A DNA stretch of 15,230 nt from Methanocellales archaeon. GTDB lineage: Archaea > Halobacteriota > UBA148 > JAJOKI01. A program made the translations under genes and the position numbers. Each line of letters opens with the position of its first letter. The first letter of the stretch is position 1. The notes below the pieces were generated by a model. That model saw only the letters and a list, made by a program, of their open reading frames with translations. It searched no databases and had not been told where the DNA came from. Shown in pieces: positions 1-8,205 of the stretch. Where the stretch lies: assembly GCA_021129915.1 (NCBI GenBank), contig JAJOKI010000105.1:1-15230 (forward strand), written 5' to 3'.

Positions 1-1
1 A

Positions 2-178
2 GCGATAAGCAAAAGGATAGACGGCGAATCTGCAAGAGAAGCCACAGAGGTAATGGCTGGATGGATTACAGGGGGCAAAGTAAAGACATACGATCTCAAC
101 AAGAAGAGGATGATTCGTGCATCTGAAATCGCAATGGAGATGAAGAAGAAAATCGAGGGATTCTTCGAGGTGTTATAG
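2..178 (+). CDS. 3' fragment of an unrecognised gene
   Basis: An open frame enters from the left edge and ends at TAG 176-178, giving 58 C-terminal residues. The translation is soluble, charged and coding-like, with a segment reading MAGWITGGKVKTYDLNKKRM and the C-terminal end KKKIEGFFEVL. I see no membrane segment and no motif that I can tie to a family. It runs in the same direction as the decayed HicBA pair downstream, but that lies 63 nt away and looks unrelated. Reality as coding sequence is inferred from the uninterrupted frame reaching the window edge and the balanced residue composition. The rest of the gene, and so its function, is outside the window. Confidence 0.6.
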   Translation, partial: AISKRIDGESAREATEVMAGWITGGKVKTYDLNKKRMIRASEIAMEMKKKIEGFFEVL

Positions 179-241
179 AAGCTAAAGAAATTGGAAGGTG
201 CCATTCCCTCAGCCACGACAGCACTGTGAGAACTTCTATAA

Positions 242-391
242 GTGAAACAAACTTATACACGAGATGAAGATGGCTGGTATATTGCAACCGTGCCCTCTCT
301 GCCGGGCTGTATTTCTCAGGGTAAAACAGAGGGGAATGCCAAGAAAAACATCAAAGAAGCCATCAAATCAACTGTAGCTGTGACGATATAA
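242..391 (+). pseudogene. hicB: HicB-type antitoxin remnant
   Basis: A GTG-initiated frame of 49 codons carries the HicB partial RNase H-fold signature: an acidic DEDGWYIA strand, then VPSLPGCISQGKT, then a helix NIKEAIK. HicB antitoxins normally run to 70 or more residues, bind the HicA toxin and often repress their own operon. Here the protein stops shortly after the first helix, and its last residues (TVAVTI) resemble the terminal beta strand of full-length members, so an internal deletion seems likely (inference). No ribosome binding site is visible before GTG 242. The hicA remnant follows 42 nt later in the usual toxin-partner neighbourhood. I judge it a relic rather than a working antitoxin. 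Confidence 0.7.
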
Positions 392-433
392 ATATCTAGA
401 GAACTCTTTCCGAAAAAATTAAATAAAGTTAAC

Positions 434-570
434 TTGACCAAGCTCCCAGTTGTTTCTGGTAAAAGATGTCATCAAAGTTCTTTCTAAAGACAATCCCATA
501 TCACGATGAATTGAGAGGTATTATTAAAGAGACTGATCTCACAGTGAAAGAATTTATGAGATTACTGTAG
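434..570 (+). pseudogene. hicA: HicA-type toxin remnant, frameshifted and internally deleted
   Basis: HicA is a small double-stranded-RNA-binding mRNA interferase whose catalytic His sits in a GSH-like strand in the middle of the protein. Three fragments in three frames reconstruct it. LTKLPVVSGK starts at TTG 434. DVIKVLSK (465-488) follows after a one-base insertion in an A run near 461-464. TIPYHDELRGIIKETDLTVK and then EFMRLL (490-567, TAG 568-570) form the conserved C-terminal half. Between the second and third fragments the stretch that normally holds the hydrophobic strand and catalytic His is missing. With frameshift and deletion together the gene cannot give an active toxin. Its stop lies 11 nt from the convergent stop of ilvC. 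Confidence 0.75.
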
Positions 571-581
571 TAGTTGGGAAA

Positions 582-1577
582 TCACTTCTTCAGCCACGGC
601 ATCATAGCTCTTAGTTTTTTACCGACTTCCTCGATTTGATGCTCGGATTCATGGGCGACCAGCGTATTGAAAACGCGACGGCCAGTTTGATTCTCTCTAA
701 TCCACTCCCTGGCGAACTCTCCTTCCTGAATCTCTCTCAGAATCTCCAACATGGCATCTCTGGACTGCTGGTTTATTATCCTCCTGCCCCTTGTCAGACC
801 GCCATACTCCGCGGTATCCGATACCGAATGCCACATCGATGTCAGACCGCCTTCATATATCAAATCGACGATAAGTTTGAGCTCATGCAGTGATTCAAAG
901 TATGCGACCTCTGGCTGGTAGCCCGCCGCTACCAACGTCTCAAATGTCGCTTTGATCATCTCGGTGACGCCGCCGCACAGGTCCACCTGCTCGCCAAATA
1001 AATCCGTCTCCGTCTCTTCCTTGAACGTCGTCTCGATTAGCCCAGCCCTGGTACATCCAATTCCTCTGGCATAAGCAAGCCCAATATGTCGCGCATTTCC
1101 ACTACTATCCTGGTGAACTGCAAGCAAACCAGGCACACCCGCACCTTCCTGATACATCCGCCTGACGAGATGTCCCGGACTCTTGGGGGCTACCATGAAT
1201 ACGTCTACATCTTTTAATGGGGCTATCTGCTCGAAATGTATGTTGAATCCGTGCGAAAATCCCAATGCATTGCCCTTCTCAAGTCCTGGGAGTATCTCAT
1301 CTTTATAGACCGTTGCCTGTACATGGTCTGGCAGCAGTATCTGTATGATATCTGCCATCGCTGCCGCCTTTTTGATTGACGCGACCCTCATGCCATCTTT
1401 TTCCGCCCGGTCCCACGACTTCCCACCATACTTTCTAGCGCCAACCACCACGTCCAGCCCAGAGTCCCTCAAATTTTGTGCCTGAGCGTGCCCTTGGCTC
1501 CCGTAACCAATAACCGCGATTTTTTTGTCCGCAAGCACGGCCATATCCACATCTTCGTCATAAAAAATTCTTGCCAT
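582..1577 (-). CDS. ilvC: Ketol-acid reductoisomerase (class I KARI)
   Basis: Converts 2-acetolactate or 2-aceto-2-hydroxybutyrate to the dihydroxy acids of valine/leucine and isoleucine synthesis, by Mg2+-dependent alkyl migration and NAD(P)H reduction. The 331 residues match the class I (short) form. The N-terminal Rossmann fold has [17 protein letters not shown] (24-40). The knotted C-terminal domain carries the expected acidic metal ligands D192 and E196 (TDLFGEQ), E228 and E232 (FESLHE), plus S253 in VSDTAEYG; H109 and K132 are also present. The cofactor-specificity loop R48-W55 appears one residue longer than in common class I enzymes (from memory). ATG 1577 is preceded by AGGTGAT, which overlaps the ilvN stop; the gap to ilvN is 10 nt. 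Last gene of the cimA-ilvBNC run. Confidence 0.97.
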   Translation of the reverse strand: MARIFYDEDVDMAVLADKKIAVIGYGSQGHAQAQNLRDSGLDVVVGARKYGGKSWDRAEKDGMRVASIKKAAAMADIIQILLPDHVQATVYKDEILPGLEKGNALGFSHGFNIHFEQIAPLKDVDVFMVAPKSPGHLVRRMYQEGAGVPGLLAVHQDSSGNARHIGLAYARGIGCTRAGLIETTFKEETETDLFGEQVDLCGGVTEMIKATFETLVAAGYQPEVAYFESLHELKLIVDLIYEGGLTSMWHSVSDTAEYGGLTRGRRIINQQSRDAMLEILREIQEGEFAREWIRENQTGRRVFNTLVAHESEHQIEEVGKKLRAMMPWLKK

Positions 1578-1587
1578 TAAATATCAC

Positions 1588-2076
1588 CTATTCTATTCCC
1601 TTTGTGCCCCTAAGTATAGAGACCTTTCCCGCTCGCACCATCTCTTTGATTCCGAATCGCTTCAATAGTTGTTCCATTGCATCTATCTTATGACTATCAC
1701 CTGTGACCTCGATCACCAATGTCCTGGCACCCACATCGACGATTCGCGCCCTGAAAATGGCTGCTATCTGCATGATTTCTGAGCGCGTCCCGGAGTCAAC
1801 TTCCACTTTAATCAATGCAAGCTCGCGATTAACAGACTCATCTTCCCGGATATCCAGGATCTTGATGACGTCTATAAGTTTGTTCAGCTGTTTAACGACC
1901 TGTTCCACGACATGGTCATCTCCTGCAACTACAATGGTCATTCTCGAAATATCAGGATTATGGGTTAGCCCCACACTCAGACTGTCGATATTGTAGCCGC
2001 GTCTGCTGAAGAGTCCGGAAACGCGCGCCAGCACGCCTGGCCTATTCTTTACGAGTACTGAAAGTGTATGCTTCAT
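1588..2076 (-). CDS. ilvN: Acetolactate synthase small (regulatory) subunit
   Basis: Regulatory subunit that stimulates the IlvB catalytic subunit and passes on valine feedback. At 162 residues it has the usual length: an ACT domain (about 3-75) and a C-terminal ALS small-subunit domain (about 83-157). The valine-site residues known from E. coli IlvH (N11, G14, N29) are all present at the same numbers, in KNRPGVL and RRGYNID, so valine sensitivity is predicted (inference). ATG 2076 follows a GGAG site that lies just past the ilvB stop; the gap is 21 nt. Stop TAG overlaps the ilvC ribosome binding site, suggesting translational coupling. The symbol ilvH would be equally valid. Confidence 0.96.
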   Translation of the reverse strand: MKHTLSVLVKNRPGVLARVSGLFSRRGYNIDSLSVGLTHNPDISRMTIVVAGDDHVVEQVVKQLNKLIDVIKILDIREDESVNRELALIKVEVDSGTRSEIMQIAAIFRARIVDVGARTLVIEVTGDSHKIDAMEQLLKRFGIKEMVRAGKVSILRGTKGIE

Positions 2077-2097
2077 TATGCCAACTCCTTTTCTCCT

Positions 2098-3771
2098 TTA
2101 GCCGATTATCTCATTTATAGCTGCACCTGCAGGTACCATCGGAAATACATTTTCTTCAGGAGCGACCTTGAAATCGATGACTACTGGCTTATCAGAGTTT
2201 ACTGCCTCCTCTATCGCTGATTTTACTCTCCCTGGCCTGGTTACTTCTATGCCAAGTGTCCCATATGCCTCTGCAAGTTTCACAAAGTCTGGATTAGCGT
2301 CCAGACGAGTTGCAGAATATCGCTTATCATAGAATAACTCTTGCCACTGTCTGACCATTCCCAAAAACCCATTGTTCAGGATGGCCACTTTAACGGGAAT
2401 ATCATTTGATATGGCGGTTGCAAGTTCCTGAGAGGTCATTTGGAAACTCCCGTCCCCTGCGATGTCAAAGACGAGTTTATCAGGGCACCCCACCTTGGCA
2501 CCAATTGCGGCAGGGAAACCATACCCCATCGTGCCGAGCCCTCCAGAGGAGATGAACCTTCGTGGTTCAGTGGACTTGAAGTATTGCGCCGCCCACATCT
2601 GATTTTGTCCTACTTCCGTGGTGATGATGGCATCACCGTAGAGTTTGCATATCTGCTCGATTACATACTGCGGTTTGATTTCTTTATCGCTGCGGCCATA
2701 TTGCAGAGGAAACTCCTTTTTCCACGCCTTTATTTTCTCATTCCATTTGGATTCCCGTTTCTGTCTTAATACCTTGATTAACTCTTTGAGTATGGCCTTA
2801 GCATCTCCCACGATTGGGATGCTGACTTCGATGTTTTTGCTGATTTCGGCCGGGTCTATATCAATATGGATTACCTTTGCGTTTGGTGCAAAGCTGCCGA
2901 CTTTCCCGGTCACCCGGTCATCAAATCGCGCTCCAATCGCGATAATCAGGTCCGACTCGGTCATCGCATAATTCGCATATTTTGCGCCGTGCATCCCGAG
3001 CATCCCGAGGGACAGTGGATGCGTTTCAGGGAATGTCCCTTTGCCCATCAGCGTCGTCACTACCGGGGCTAGAATTAATTCTGTCAGAGTGCGCAATTCA
3101 TTATGGGCGCCCGAAATTACAACTCCGCCGCCGGCATAGATGATGGGTTGTTCTGCCCGCATTATACTCTCTGCCGCACGCTTGATTTGAAGCGGATGGC
3201 CGCCGTATGTGGGCCTATAACTATCCAGTTTAACCTTTTGAGGATACTCAAATCCTATTTTTTCTGTTTGTATATCTTTGGGCAGGTCAATTAAAACAGG
3301 ACCCGGGCGCCCTGTCGAAGCGATGTGAAAAGCCTCTTTTAGAGTCATTGGCAGGGTCCTGGCGTCTTTTACAAGATAATTGTGTTTGGTAATCGGAAGC
3401 GTAATCCCTGTAATGTTCACCTCTTGAAACGCATCATTGCCTATCATGCTGGTGGGCACTTGACCAGTGAACGCCACCAGGGGTACGGAATCCATATATG
3501 CGTTGGCGATGCCGGTCACCAGATTCGTCGCACCCGGCCCAGACGTCGCTATGCACACGCCCGTGCGCCCGGTAGCACGTGCATACCCATCCGCAGCATG
3601 AGCCGCACACTGTTCATGTCGTACAAGAATATGCTTAATATTCGAGTCATACAACTCATCATATAATGGCAACACCGCGCCCCCTGGATATCCAAAAATA
3701 ACTTCGATGTTCTCCTTATACAGGCACTCGATTACCGCTTCTGCTCCCGTCATTTTAGGCTTCTTAATCAT
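2098..3771 (-). CDS. ilvB: Acetolactate synthase large (catalytic) subunit
   Basis: TPP-dependent acetohydroxyacid synthase catalytic subunit. It condenses two pyruvates to acetolactate, or pyruvate with 2-oxobutyrate. The 557 residues show the normal three-domain layout: N-terminal pyrimidine-binding domain with catalytic Glu53 (VRHEQ) and the loop SGPGATNL; central FAD domain with [10 protein letters not shown] (280-289); C-terminal pyrophosphate domain with the TPP motif GDG (439-441) ending in NN (466-467), and W476 in the active-site lid. All key residues are intact. ATG 3771 has AGGAAG upstream. The gene sits 33 nt after cimA and 21 nt before ilvN, so the three are very probably cotranscribed. 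Distinction from other TPP enzymes rests on the adjacent small subunit and on full-length similarity. Confidence 0.96.
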   Translation of the reverse strand: MIKKPKMTGAEAVIECLYKENIEVIFGYPGGAVLPLYDELYDSNIKHILVRHEQCAAHAADGYARATGRTGVCIATSGPGATNLVTGIANAYMDSVPLVAFTGQVPTSMIGNDAFQEVNITGITLPITKHNYLVKDARTLPMTLKEAFHIASTGRPGPVLIDLPKDIQTEKIGFEYPQKVKLDSYRPTYGGHPLQIKRAAESIMRAEQPIIYAGGGVVISGAHNELRTLTELILAPVVTTLMGKGTFPETHPLSLGMLGMHGAKYANYAMTESDLIIAIGARFDDRVTGKVGSFAPNAKVIHIDIDPAEISKNIEVSIPIVGDAKAILKELIKVLRQKRESKWNEKIKAWKKEFPLQYGRSDKEIKPQYVIEQICKLYGDAIITTEVGQNQMWAAQYFKSTEPRRFISSGGLGTMGYGFPAAIGAKVGCPDKLVFDIAGDGSFQMTSQELATAISNDIPVKVAILNNGFLGMVRQWQELFYDKRYSATRLDANPDFVKLAEAYGTLGIEVTRPGRVKSAIEEAVNSDKPVVIDFKVAPEENVFPMVPAGAAINEIIG

Positions 3772-3804
3772 TTTACTTCCTGTTGCAATGCACCAGATGG
3801 GACT

Positions 3805-5283
3805 TCAACACAACCGATTAATTCCTTCCACCACCGCTTCAACCGATGCCATTATAATGTCGGCCCTTGCGCCCCTCGCTGTAACCATCTTTTCATCTTT
3901 ACTCAATTTGACCCATACCTCGACAAGCGCATCCGTACCTCCTGTGATTGCCTCTACTCGATATTCTTCCAGTTTGATGTCAGCAGTATCGGCGATTGCC
4001 TTTCGCAATGCATTGATGGCAGCATCGACAGGACCTATCCCTGTGCCTGATTCAACTATCTCTCGATTGTCCATTATTAACTTAACCGAAGCTGTTGGAG
4101 TTACCTTGTTTCCGGAGACGACGGTCAGTTCCTCCAGCTTTACTTTGGCCTCCCGATAGATGCCCAATACTGCCTCTGCAATTGCCTGTAAATCAGCATC
4201 CGTAACGCGCTTTCCCTTATCACCGAGCTCTTTGATACGCTTGGTAATCTCGCTTACCTGTTGCCCGTTCGCCTCGAGTCCAAACTCCTTTAACGCCATC
4301 TTAACTGAACTTTTTCCCGCGTGCTTACCGAGGACAATTTTTCTCGTTCTGCCAACTATCTCCGGCGTAATTGGCTCGTAAGTAGATGTGTCAGCCAGGA
4401 TGCCATGTGTGTGAATGCCTGACTCGTGGGTGAAGGCATTATCTCCAACGATCGCTTTGTTTGGCGCGATTGGAACACCTGTCAGACGACTGACCAATCG
4501 GGAAGTCTTATATAAATTTGTAGTGTTTATCTTCGTTTTGCAGCCATATAACGCATCCAGGGTCATGACCATCTCTTCAAGAGAGGTGTTTCCAGCCCTT
4601 TCTCCGAGTCCGTTCACGGTGACGTGCACCTGCTGGGCTCCTGCTTTGAGCGCTGCAATTGAGTTTGCGGTCGCAAGTCCAAAATCATCATGGCAGTGCA
4701 CACTGACCACCACTCCTAATTCTGCGAGTTTCTTGAATATAATTTCAGTTCGCTCAGGAATCAACACCCCGACGGTGTCACAGAAGCACAGGCGATCTGC
4801 GCCAGCGGATATCCCCTCTTTATATAACGAGATAAGATAGTCCAAATCCGCCCTCGATGCATCTTCTCCGCTCAGTTCAACTATTAAGCCATGCCCCTTC
4901 GCATATTCCGTAACGTCTACCGCCATTTGCAGTACGGTTTCCCTATCCTTCTTCAATTTTTGCTGGATATGAAGGTCTGAGACGGGCACGACAAGATGCA
5001 CCGAGTCCACGTTGCATTCCAGCGCGAAATCTATGTCACTTTTTAGTGTCCTGGTAAAACTGCAGATTTCTGCGTTCAGGCCTTCACCTGCGACCGCTCT
5101 GATGGCAGCCCGTTCACCCTCGGAGGTGATTGCAGACCCTGCCTCTATCACATGAACGCCCAGCGCATCGAGTTGACGGGCAATCCATAGTTTTTCATCT
5201 GTTGTAAGCGAGACGCCTGGCGTCTGCTCTCCATCCCTAAGCGTTGTGTCAAAAAATTTTATGCCCTTGAACGAGGTGGCCAT
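3805..5283 (-). CDS. cimA: (R)-citramalate synthase (LeuA/CimA family)
   Basis: Claisen-type condensing enzyme. CimA joins pyruvate and acetyl-CoA to citramalate, the threonine-independent route to 2-oxobutyrate for isoleucine. The 492 residues hold an HMGL-like TIM barrel (about 8-270) with [13 protein letters not shown] (R16, metal ligand D12), HCHDD (H196, H198) and NGLGERAGN (N232), then a linker and a LeuA-type allosteric dimer domain (about 381-492). The stretches [15 protein letters not shown] and SVHLVVP match methanogen CimA as I remember it, whereas archaeal LeuA reads IEAGFP at the first site. I therefore prefer cimA over leuA or aksA. The C-terminal domain predicts feedback control, probably by isoleucine. 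ATG 5283 has GGTG upstream. A 100-nt gap separates it from hppA; only weak TATA-like sequence is visible there. Confidence 0.85.
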   Translation of the reverse strand: MATSFKGIKFFDTTLRDGEQTPGVSLTTDEKLWIARQLDALGVHVIEAGSAITSEGERAAIRAVAGEGLNAEICSFTRTLKSDIDFALECNVDSVHLVVPVSDLHIQQKLKKDRETVLQMAVDVTEYAKGHGLIVELSGEDASRADLDYLISLYKEGISAGADRLCFCDTVGVLIPERTEIIFKKLAELGVVVSVHCHDDFGLATANSIAALKAGAQQVHVTVNGLGERAGNTSLEEMVMTLDALYGCKTKINTTNLYKTSRLVSRLTGVPIAPNKAIVGDNAFTHESGIHTHGILADTSTYEPITPEIVGRTRKIVLGKHAGKSSVKMALKEFGLEANGQQVSEITKRIKELGDKGKRVTDADLQAIAEAVLGIYREAKVKLEELTVVSGNKVTPTASVKLIMDNREIVESGTGIGPVDAAINALRKAIADTADIKLEEYRVEAITGGTDALVEVWVKLSKDEKMVTARGARADIIMASVEAVVEGINRLC

Positions 5284-5383
5284 CTATCTTTACACCAGTA
5301 CGCTAATCTATGTTTACCAAATATCAAGTTTTGGATTGTCATCTTACAAACCATTCTCAAATATCTCGAACTAATAATCCCTT

Positions 5384-7354
5384 TTAAATGAACAGCGGGG
5401 CAAACACCAGTGCCACTATTCCCATCAACTTGATGAGGATGTTCAAAGAGGGGCCAGACGTATCCTTAAACGGGTCGCCTACGGTGTCCCCTATGACTGC
5501 AGCGGCATGGGTTTTCGTGCCCTTGCCCCCAAGGTTCCCCGCTTCGATATATTTTTTCGCATTGTCCCATGCACCGCCAGCATTTGCCATCATAATCGCA
5601 AGCAGGAACCCCGTGACGATCGCACCAACTAGAAGACCTCCTAAAGCCTCTGGGCCAAGAATCATGCCAACGGCGAGTGGCACTGCTATCGCCAGCATTC
5701 CAGGGACGCCCATCTCTCTCAAAGCCACGACCGTGCTTACATCTATACATTTCACATAATCTGGCTTTGCCGTCCCCTCCATCAGTCCCGGTATCTCTTT
5801 GAATTGCCTGCGCACCTCGTTAACGATCTGGAATGCGGCCTTTCCAACCGACTCCATCGTGATTGCAGAGAATAAAAACGGCAGCATGCCGCCTATGAAC
5901 ACGCCGGCGATGACTGATGGCTTGGTGACGTCTATGGTCTCTAACCCGATTACCATACGGTATGCTGAAAATAGCGCCAGCGCGGTCAAAGCCGCAGAAC
6001 CTATGGCAAAGCCCTTGCCGATGGCTGCGGTCGTGTTTCCAACTGCATCCAGTGCCTCGGCTCTTTCCCTTATCTCTGGTCCCATCCTGGCCATCTCTGC
6101 AATTCCTGCGGCATTGTCTGCGACCGGACCATAGGTATCTGCAGCGAGAGTTATGCCCAGTGTGGAAAGCATACCAACAGCAGCTATCGCAACTCCATAC
6201 AATCCAGCAAAATGATGTGCCAATATGATTGCAAGGCATACCACGATGATTGGCGGGAGGGTGCTGTGCATACTGACCGACATTCCTCTGATGATATTCG
6301 TCCCAGCGCCCGTTTGAGAAGACTCCGCAATCCTTTGTACAGGCGCCCTATCTGGCGAAGTATAATACTCTGTAGAGAGGCCGATCAGTATGCCAGCAAT
6401 CAAACCCACAATCGTTGCATAAAACACGCCCACGTCACCCAAAACGACCATGACCACGACGTATGCCATAATCGCCATAAATACAGCGCTCGCATATATC
6501 CCTTTATTCATTGCAGCGCTCAAGTTCGCATCATTGCCCACTCCCACGAAGAATGTGCCGATAATCGAGGATATGATTCCTACACCTGCGAGCAAGAGTG
6601 GAAGCACCATGGCATCGGGACCCATATCCCCTGCCAAATATGCGGCCAATCCTATCGCCATCGTTGCAATAATGGAACTGACATACGATTCGAATAAATC
6701 TGCCCCCATCCCAGCCACATCGCCGACGTTATCCCCGACATTATCGGCTATTACCGCTGGATTTCTCGGGTCGTCCTCTGGGATCCCCTTCTCGACTTTG
6801 CCGACCAGGTCAGCGCCGACGTCCGCTGCTTTGGTGTATATTCCGCCGCCGACTCTGGCGAAGAGCGCAATGGAGCTGGCGCCGAATCCGAACCCAAACA
6901 ATACGGCAGGGTCTCCAAATATATAGTACATGCCACTTACGCCCAGCAGGCCCAGCCCCACTACCGCCAATCCCATCACTGCGCCGCTTGAAAATGCGAT
7001 TTTAAGCCCAGCTCCTAACCCCTCTCGGCACGCATTGGCAGTTCTCGCATTGGATTTGGTGGCGACTCTCATTCCTATGTTTCCTGCTAATGCAGATGCA
7101 AAAGCCCCGATGACGAACGTCAACGCCGTTTCGATGCCTATTGTAGCGGCAATCACCGCCGATACGATGACGACGAAACCGATTAGCATTTTATACTCTC
7201 TGTTCAAAAATGCCATCGCACCTTCTTGAATCGCGTCAGAAATTTCAATCATCTCTGGCGTTCCGGCATCCTGTTTGAGGACGTTCCGTGCCAAAAAGGC
7301 GGCGAATATTAAACTTACGATACCAACAATCAGTGCGAACAATATCAAATCCAT
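5384..7354 (-). CDS. hppA: Membrane pyrophosphatase, K+-dependent, predicted Na+-pumping
   Basis: Integral membrane pyrophosphatase that couples PPi hydrolysis to cation export. The 656 residues form many hydrophobic helices, matching the usual 16-helix form. The PPi/Mg2+ site is intact: [20 protein letters not shown] (169-188) and [12 protein letters not shown] downstream. Two known specificity markers can be read. [10 protein letters not shown] has Ala443 and Gly446 where K+-independent enzymes have Lys and Thr, so K+ dependence is predicted. DLFESYV places a Glu at 222, the position typical of Na+-pumping (and Na+,H+-pumping) enzymes, rather than the H+-type GSYAE arrangement. Salvaging energy from biosynthetic PPi as a sodium gradient would suit an energy-limited archaeon (inference). 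It is the first gene of the leftward series; whether cimA is cotranscribed is unclear. Confidence 0.96.
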   Translation of the reverse strand: MDLILFALIVGIVSLIFAAFLARNVLKQDAGTPEMIEISDAIQEGAMAFLNREYKMLIGFVVIVSAVIAATIGIETALTFVIGAFASALAGNIGMRVATKSNARTANACREGLGAGLKIAFSSGAVMGLAVVGLGLLGVSGMYYIFGDPAVLFGFGFGASSIALFARVGGGIYTKAADVGADLVGKVEKGIPEDDPRNPAVIADNVGDNVGDVAGMGADLFESYVSSIIATMAIGLAAYLAGDMGPDAMVLPLLLAGVGIISSIIGTFFVGVGNDANLSAAMNKGIYASAVFMAIMAYVVVMVVLGDVGVFYATIVGLIAGILIGLSTEYYTSPDRAPVQRIAESSQTGAGTNIIRGMSVSMHSTLPPIIVVCLAIILAHHFAGLYGVAIAAVGMLSTLGITLAADTYGPVADNAAGIAEMARMGPEIRERAEALDAVGNTTAAIGKGFAIGSAALTALALFSAYRMVIGLETIDVTKPSVIAGVFIGGMLPFLFSAITMESVGKAAFQIVNEVRRQFKEIPGLMEGTAKPDYVKCIDVSTVVALREMGVPGMLAIAVPLAVGMILGPEALGGLLVGAIVTGFLLAIMMANAGGAWDNAKKYIEAGNLGGKGTKTHAAAVIGDTVGDPFKDTSGPSLNILIKLMGIVALVFAPLFI

Positions 7355-7405
7355 CCCATCTTCTCCATAACCATTGTATAAAAGTTGTTTCCACTTCTCA
7401 CTACT

Positions 7406-7440
7406 GGTTTATAATATTTGCTGTTTTTTACTTATATGTG
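7406..7440 (-). promoter_or_regulatory. Candidate hppA promoter (two TATA-like boxes)
   Basis: On the minus strand two TATA-like stretches precede hppA: ATATTATAAACC (7406-7417) and ACATATAAG (7431-7439). The nearer box would place transcription start about 25 nt downstream, near 7388, giving a leader of roughly 34 nt with GGAG before the ATG. Only sequence resemblance supports this. Confidence 0.4.
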
Positions 7441-7536
7441 TCTCAGCAAACACCTTTGATAATATTTAATCAGGTTCTGTCGCATATTCGGGTCATGATA
7501 ATTTTTACCCCATCGACGCTCTTGGAAATGACATAT

Positions 7537-7553
7537 ATAATTTTTAAAATTAT
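7537..7553. repeat. Perfect AT palindrome with 1-nt centre
   Basis: ATAATTTT and AAAATTAT flank a single T. The 8-bp arms are purely A/T, so chance is possible in this AT-rich stretch. It could be an operator or structural element. Confidence 0.4.
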
Positions 7554-7560
7554 GTACTCA

Positions 7561-7579
7561 GAGAAATTTTTAATTTCTC
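7561..7579. repeat. Inverted repeat, 8-bp arms, 3-nt loop
   Basis: GAGAAATT, TTT, AATTTCTC form a perfect stem with a tight loop, 8 nt beyond the preceding palindrome. No flanking T tract of terminator type follows on either strand. Function is unknown; a regulatory site is possible. Confidence 0.45.
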
Positions 7580-7617
7580 GAAAATGCCCCTAAGTCGCGA
7601 CAAAACCTTTAATCAAA

Positions 7618-7627
7618 ATATTATATA
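7618..7627 (+). promoter_or_regulatory. Candidate TATA box of the AbrB/RelE relic
   Basis: ATATTATATAC lies about 25 nt before the expected transcription start near 7649 and 34 nt before ATG 7661. AATCAAA upstream could serve as a B-recognition element. The promoter seems better preserved than the genes it once served. Confidence 0.45.
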
Positions 7628-7631
7628 CTTG

Positions 7632-7647
7632 GTAAGATTACTCTTAC
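7632..7647. promoter_or_regulatory. Candidate autoregulatory operator
   Basis: GTAAGA, a 4-nt spacer, then TCTTAC: a perfect 6-bp inverted repeat lying exactly between the TATA box and the AGGTGAT ribosome binding site (7650-7656). AbrB-fold antitoxins usually repress their own promoter by binding such repeats, so this is a plausible fossil operator (inference). Confidence 0.35.
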
Positions 7648-7660
7648 TTAGGTGATATTT

Positions 7661-7881
7661 ATGGATGTTGGTATAACTAAGATGAGCACAAAAGGTCAGA
7701 TCGTTATCCCTAATGATCTAAGGAATGAATTGTTTAGTGTAGGGGAGAAACTTATTGTTATTAAAAATGATGAAATTTAGAATTTGCAAAAAGAACCGAA
7801 GAAGCTTTGCAAAGAATTGAACAAGGCAAAGGCGTAAAGATAAATTTTGATGATTTTATTGGCGAGATGAAAAAGTGGTAG
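7661..7881 (+). pseudogene. AbrB/MazE-type antitoxin remnant
   Basis: ATG 7661 follows AGGTGAT by 4 nt. The first 39 codons form a complete swapped-hairpin AbrB DNA-binding domain: STKGQIVIPNDLR then a GEKLIVIKNDEI strand. The frame stops at TAG 7778-7780. One frame over, 7780-7881 encodes EFAKRTEEALQRIEQGKGVK and then NFDDFIGEMKKW, the typical C-terminal tail of archaeal AbrB-type antitoxins that neutralises the toxin. Roughly a dozen residues between the halves seem lost, with a frameshift at the join. The N-terminal domain alone could still be made and might still bind DNA. The RelE relic follows directly, the normal order for this type of module. Confidence 0.75.
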
Positions 7882-8092
7882 ATGTAATTTTTGATCTTAA
7901 GTAAAAGATAGTTCTATTAAAGAGAGGATAATCAAACAAGTATAAAAGACAATCCGGAAATTGGCAAGCCAATGAAGTATGGAAGAAAAATACATTTCAC
8001 CCTATCGGCTTTCATATAAATTTGAAAGTAATACTGTTTTTATTCTGGATTTGTATCATAAAATATACAATATATACAATAAGGGCGTTTGA
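7882..8092 (+). pseudogene. RelE/ParE-type toxin remnant
   Basis: Fragments of a RelE-superfamily toxin (ribosome-dependent mRNA endonuclease fold) survive in alternating frames: KDSSIKERIIKQV (7904-7942), IKDNPEIGKPMKYGRK (7942-7989) and RLSYKFESNTVFILDLYHK (8006-8062), ending at TGA 8090-8092. The order and content match the helix, the DNPxxGKPM turn, and the final strands ending in a DLYHK motif. About 30 N-terminal residues are missing and at least two frameshifts interrupt the rest, so no toxin can be made. It follows the AbrB-type relic, completing a second dead toxin-antitoxin module in this window. The composition is strongly AT-rich compared with the neighbouring genes, in keeping with acquired and decaying DNA. 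Confidence 0.75.
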
Positions 8093-8205
8093 TTGCATTT
8101 CATCTATATTAAAACCTTTGCACTTTTCATCTTAACGCCAACAGGCCACCACGTATGTTCCATCTGATGGACTCCTCGACCATCCTTCAGATTTCGCCCT
8201 TCTTC

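Larger units (their letters stand above)
7355..7660. other. AT-rich intergenic region between hppA and the AbrB relic
   Basis: About 300 bp without a gene, clearly more AT-rich than the flanking coding sequence. It contains the hppA promoter candidates, two short perfect palindromes, and the TATA box and inverted repeat in front of the AbrB relic, each listed separately. I see no other open frame with coding character and no RNA gene. Confidence 0.6.

Noticed and set aside
571..581. Terminator between the HicA relic and ilvC
   Set aside because: Only 11 nt, no hairpin and no T run in either direction.
636..893. Open frame on the + strand inside ilvC
   Set aside because: Antisense to a fully conserved ilvC region, no motif and no ribosome binding site.
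1578..1590. Similarity between the leaders of ilvC and the AbrB relic (TAGGTGATATTT before ATG)
   Set aside because: Explained by a shared Shine-Dalgarno sequence and A/T-rich spacer; too short to indicate a repeat.
5466..6926. Long open frames opposite or out of phase with hppA
   Set aside because: They are shadows of the real gene: residue content is atypical, no ribosome binding sites are seen, and hppA has full motif support.
7537..7579. Palindrome pair as a transcription terminator or CRISPR-like repeat
   Set aside because: The two palindromes differ in sequence, have no spacer periodicity and no T tract beyond the stem.
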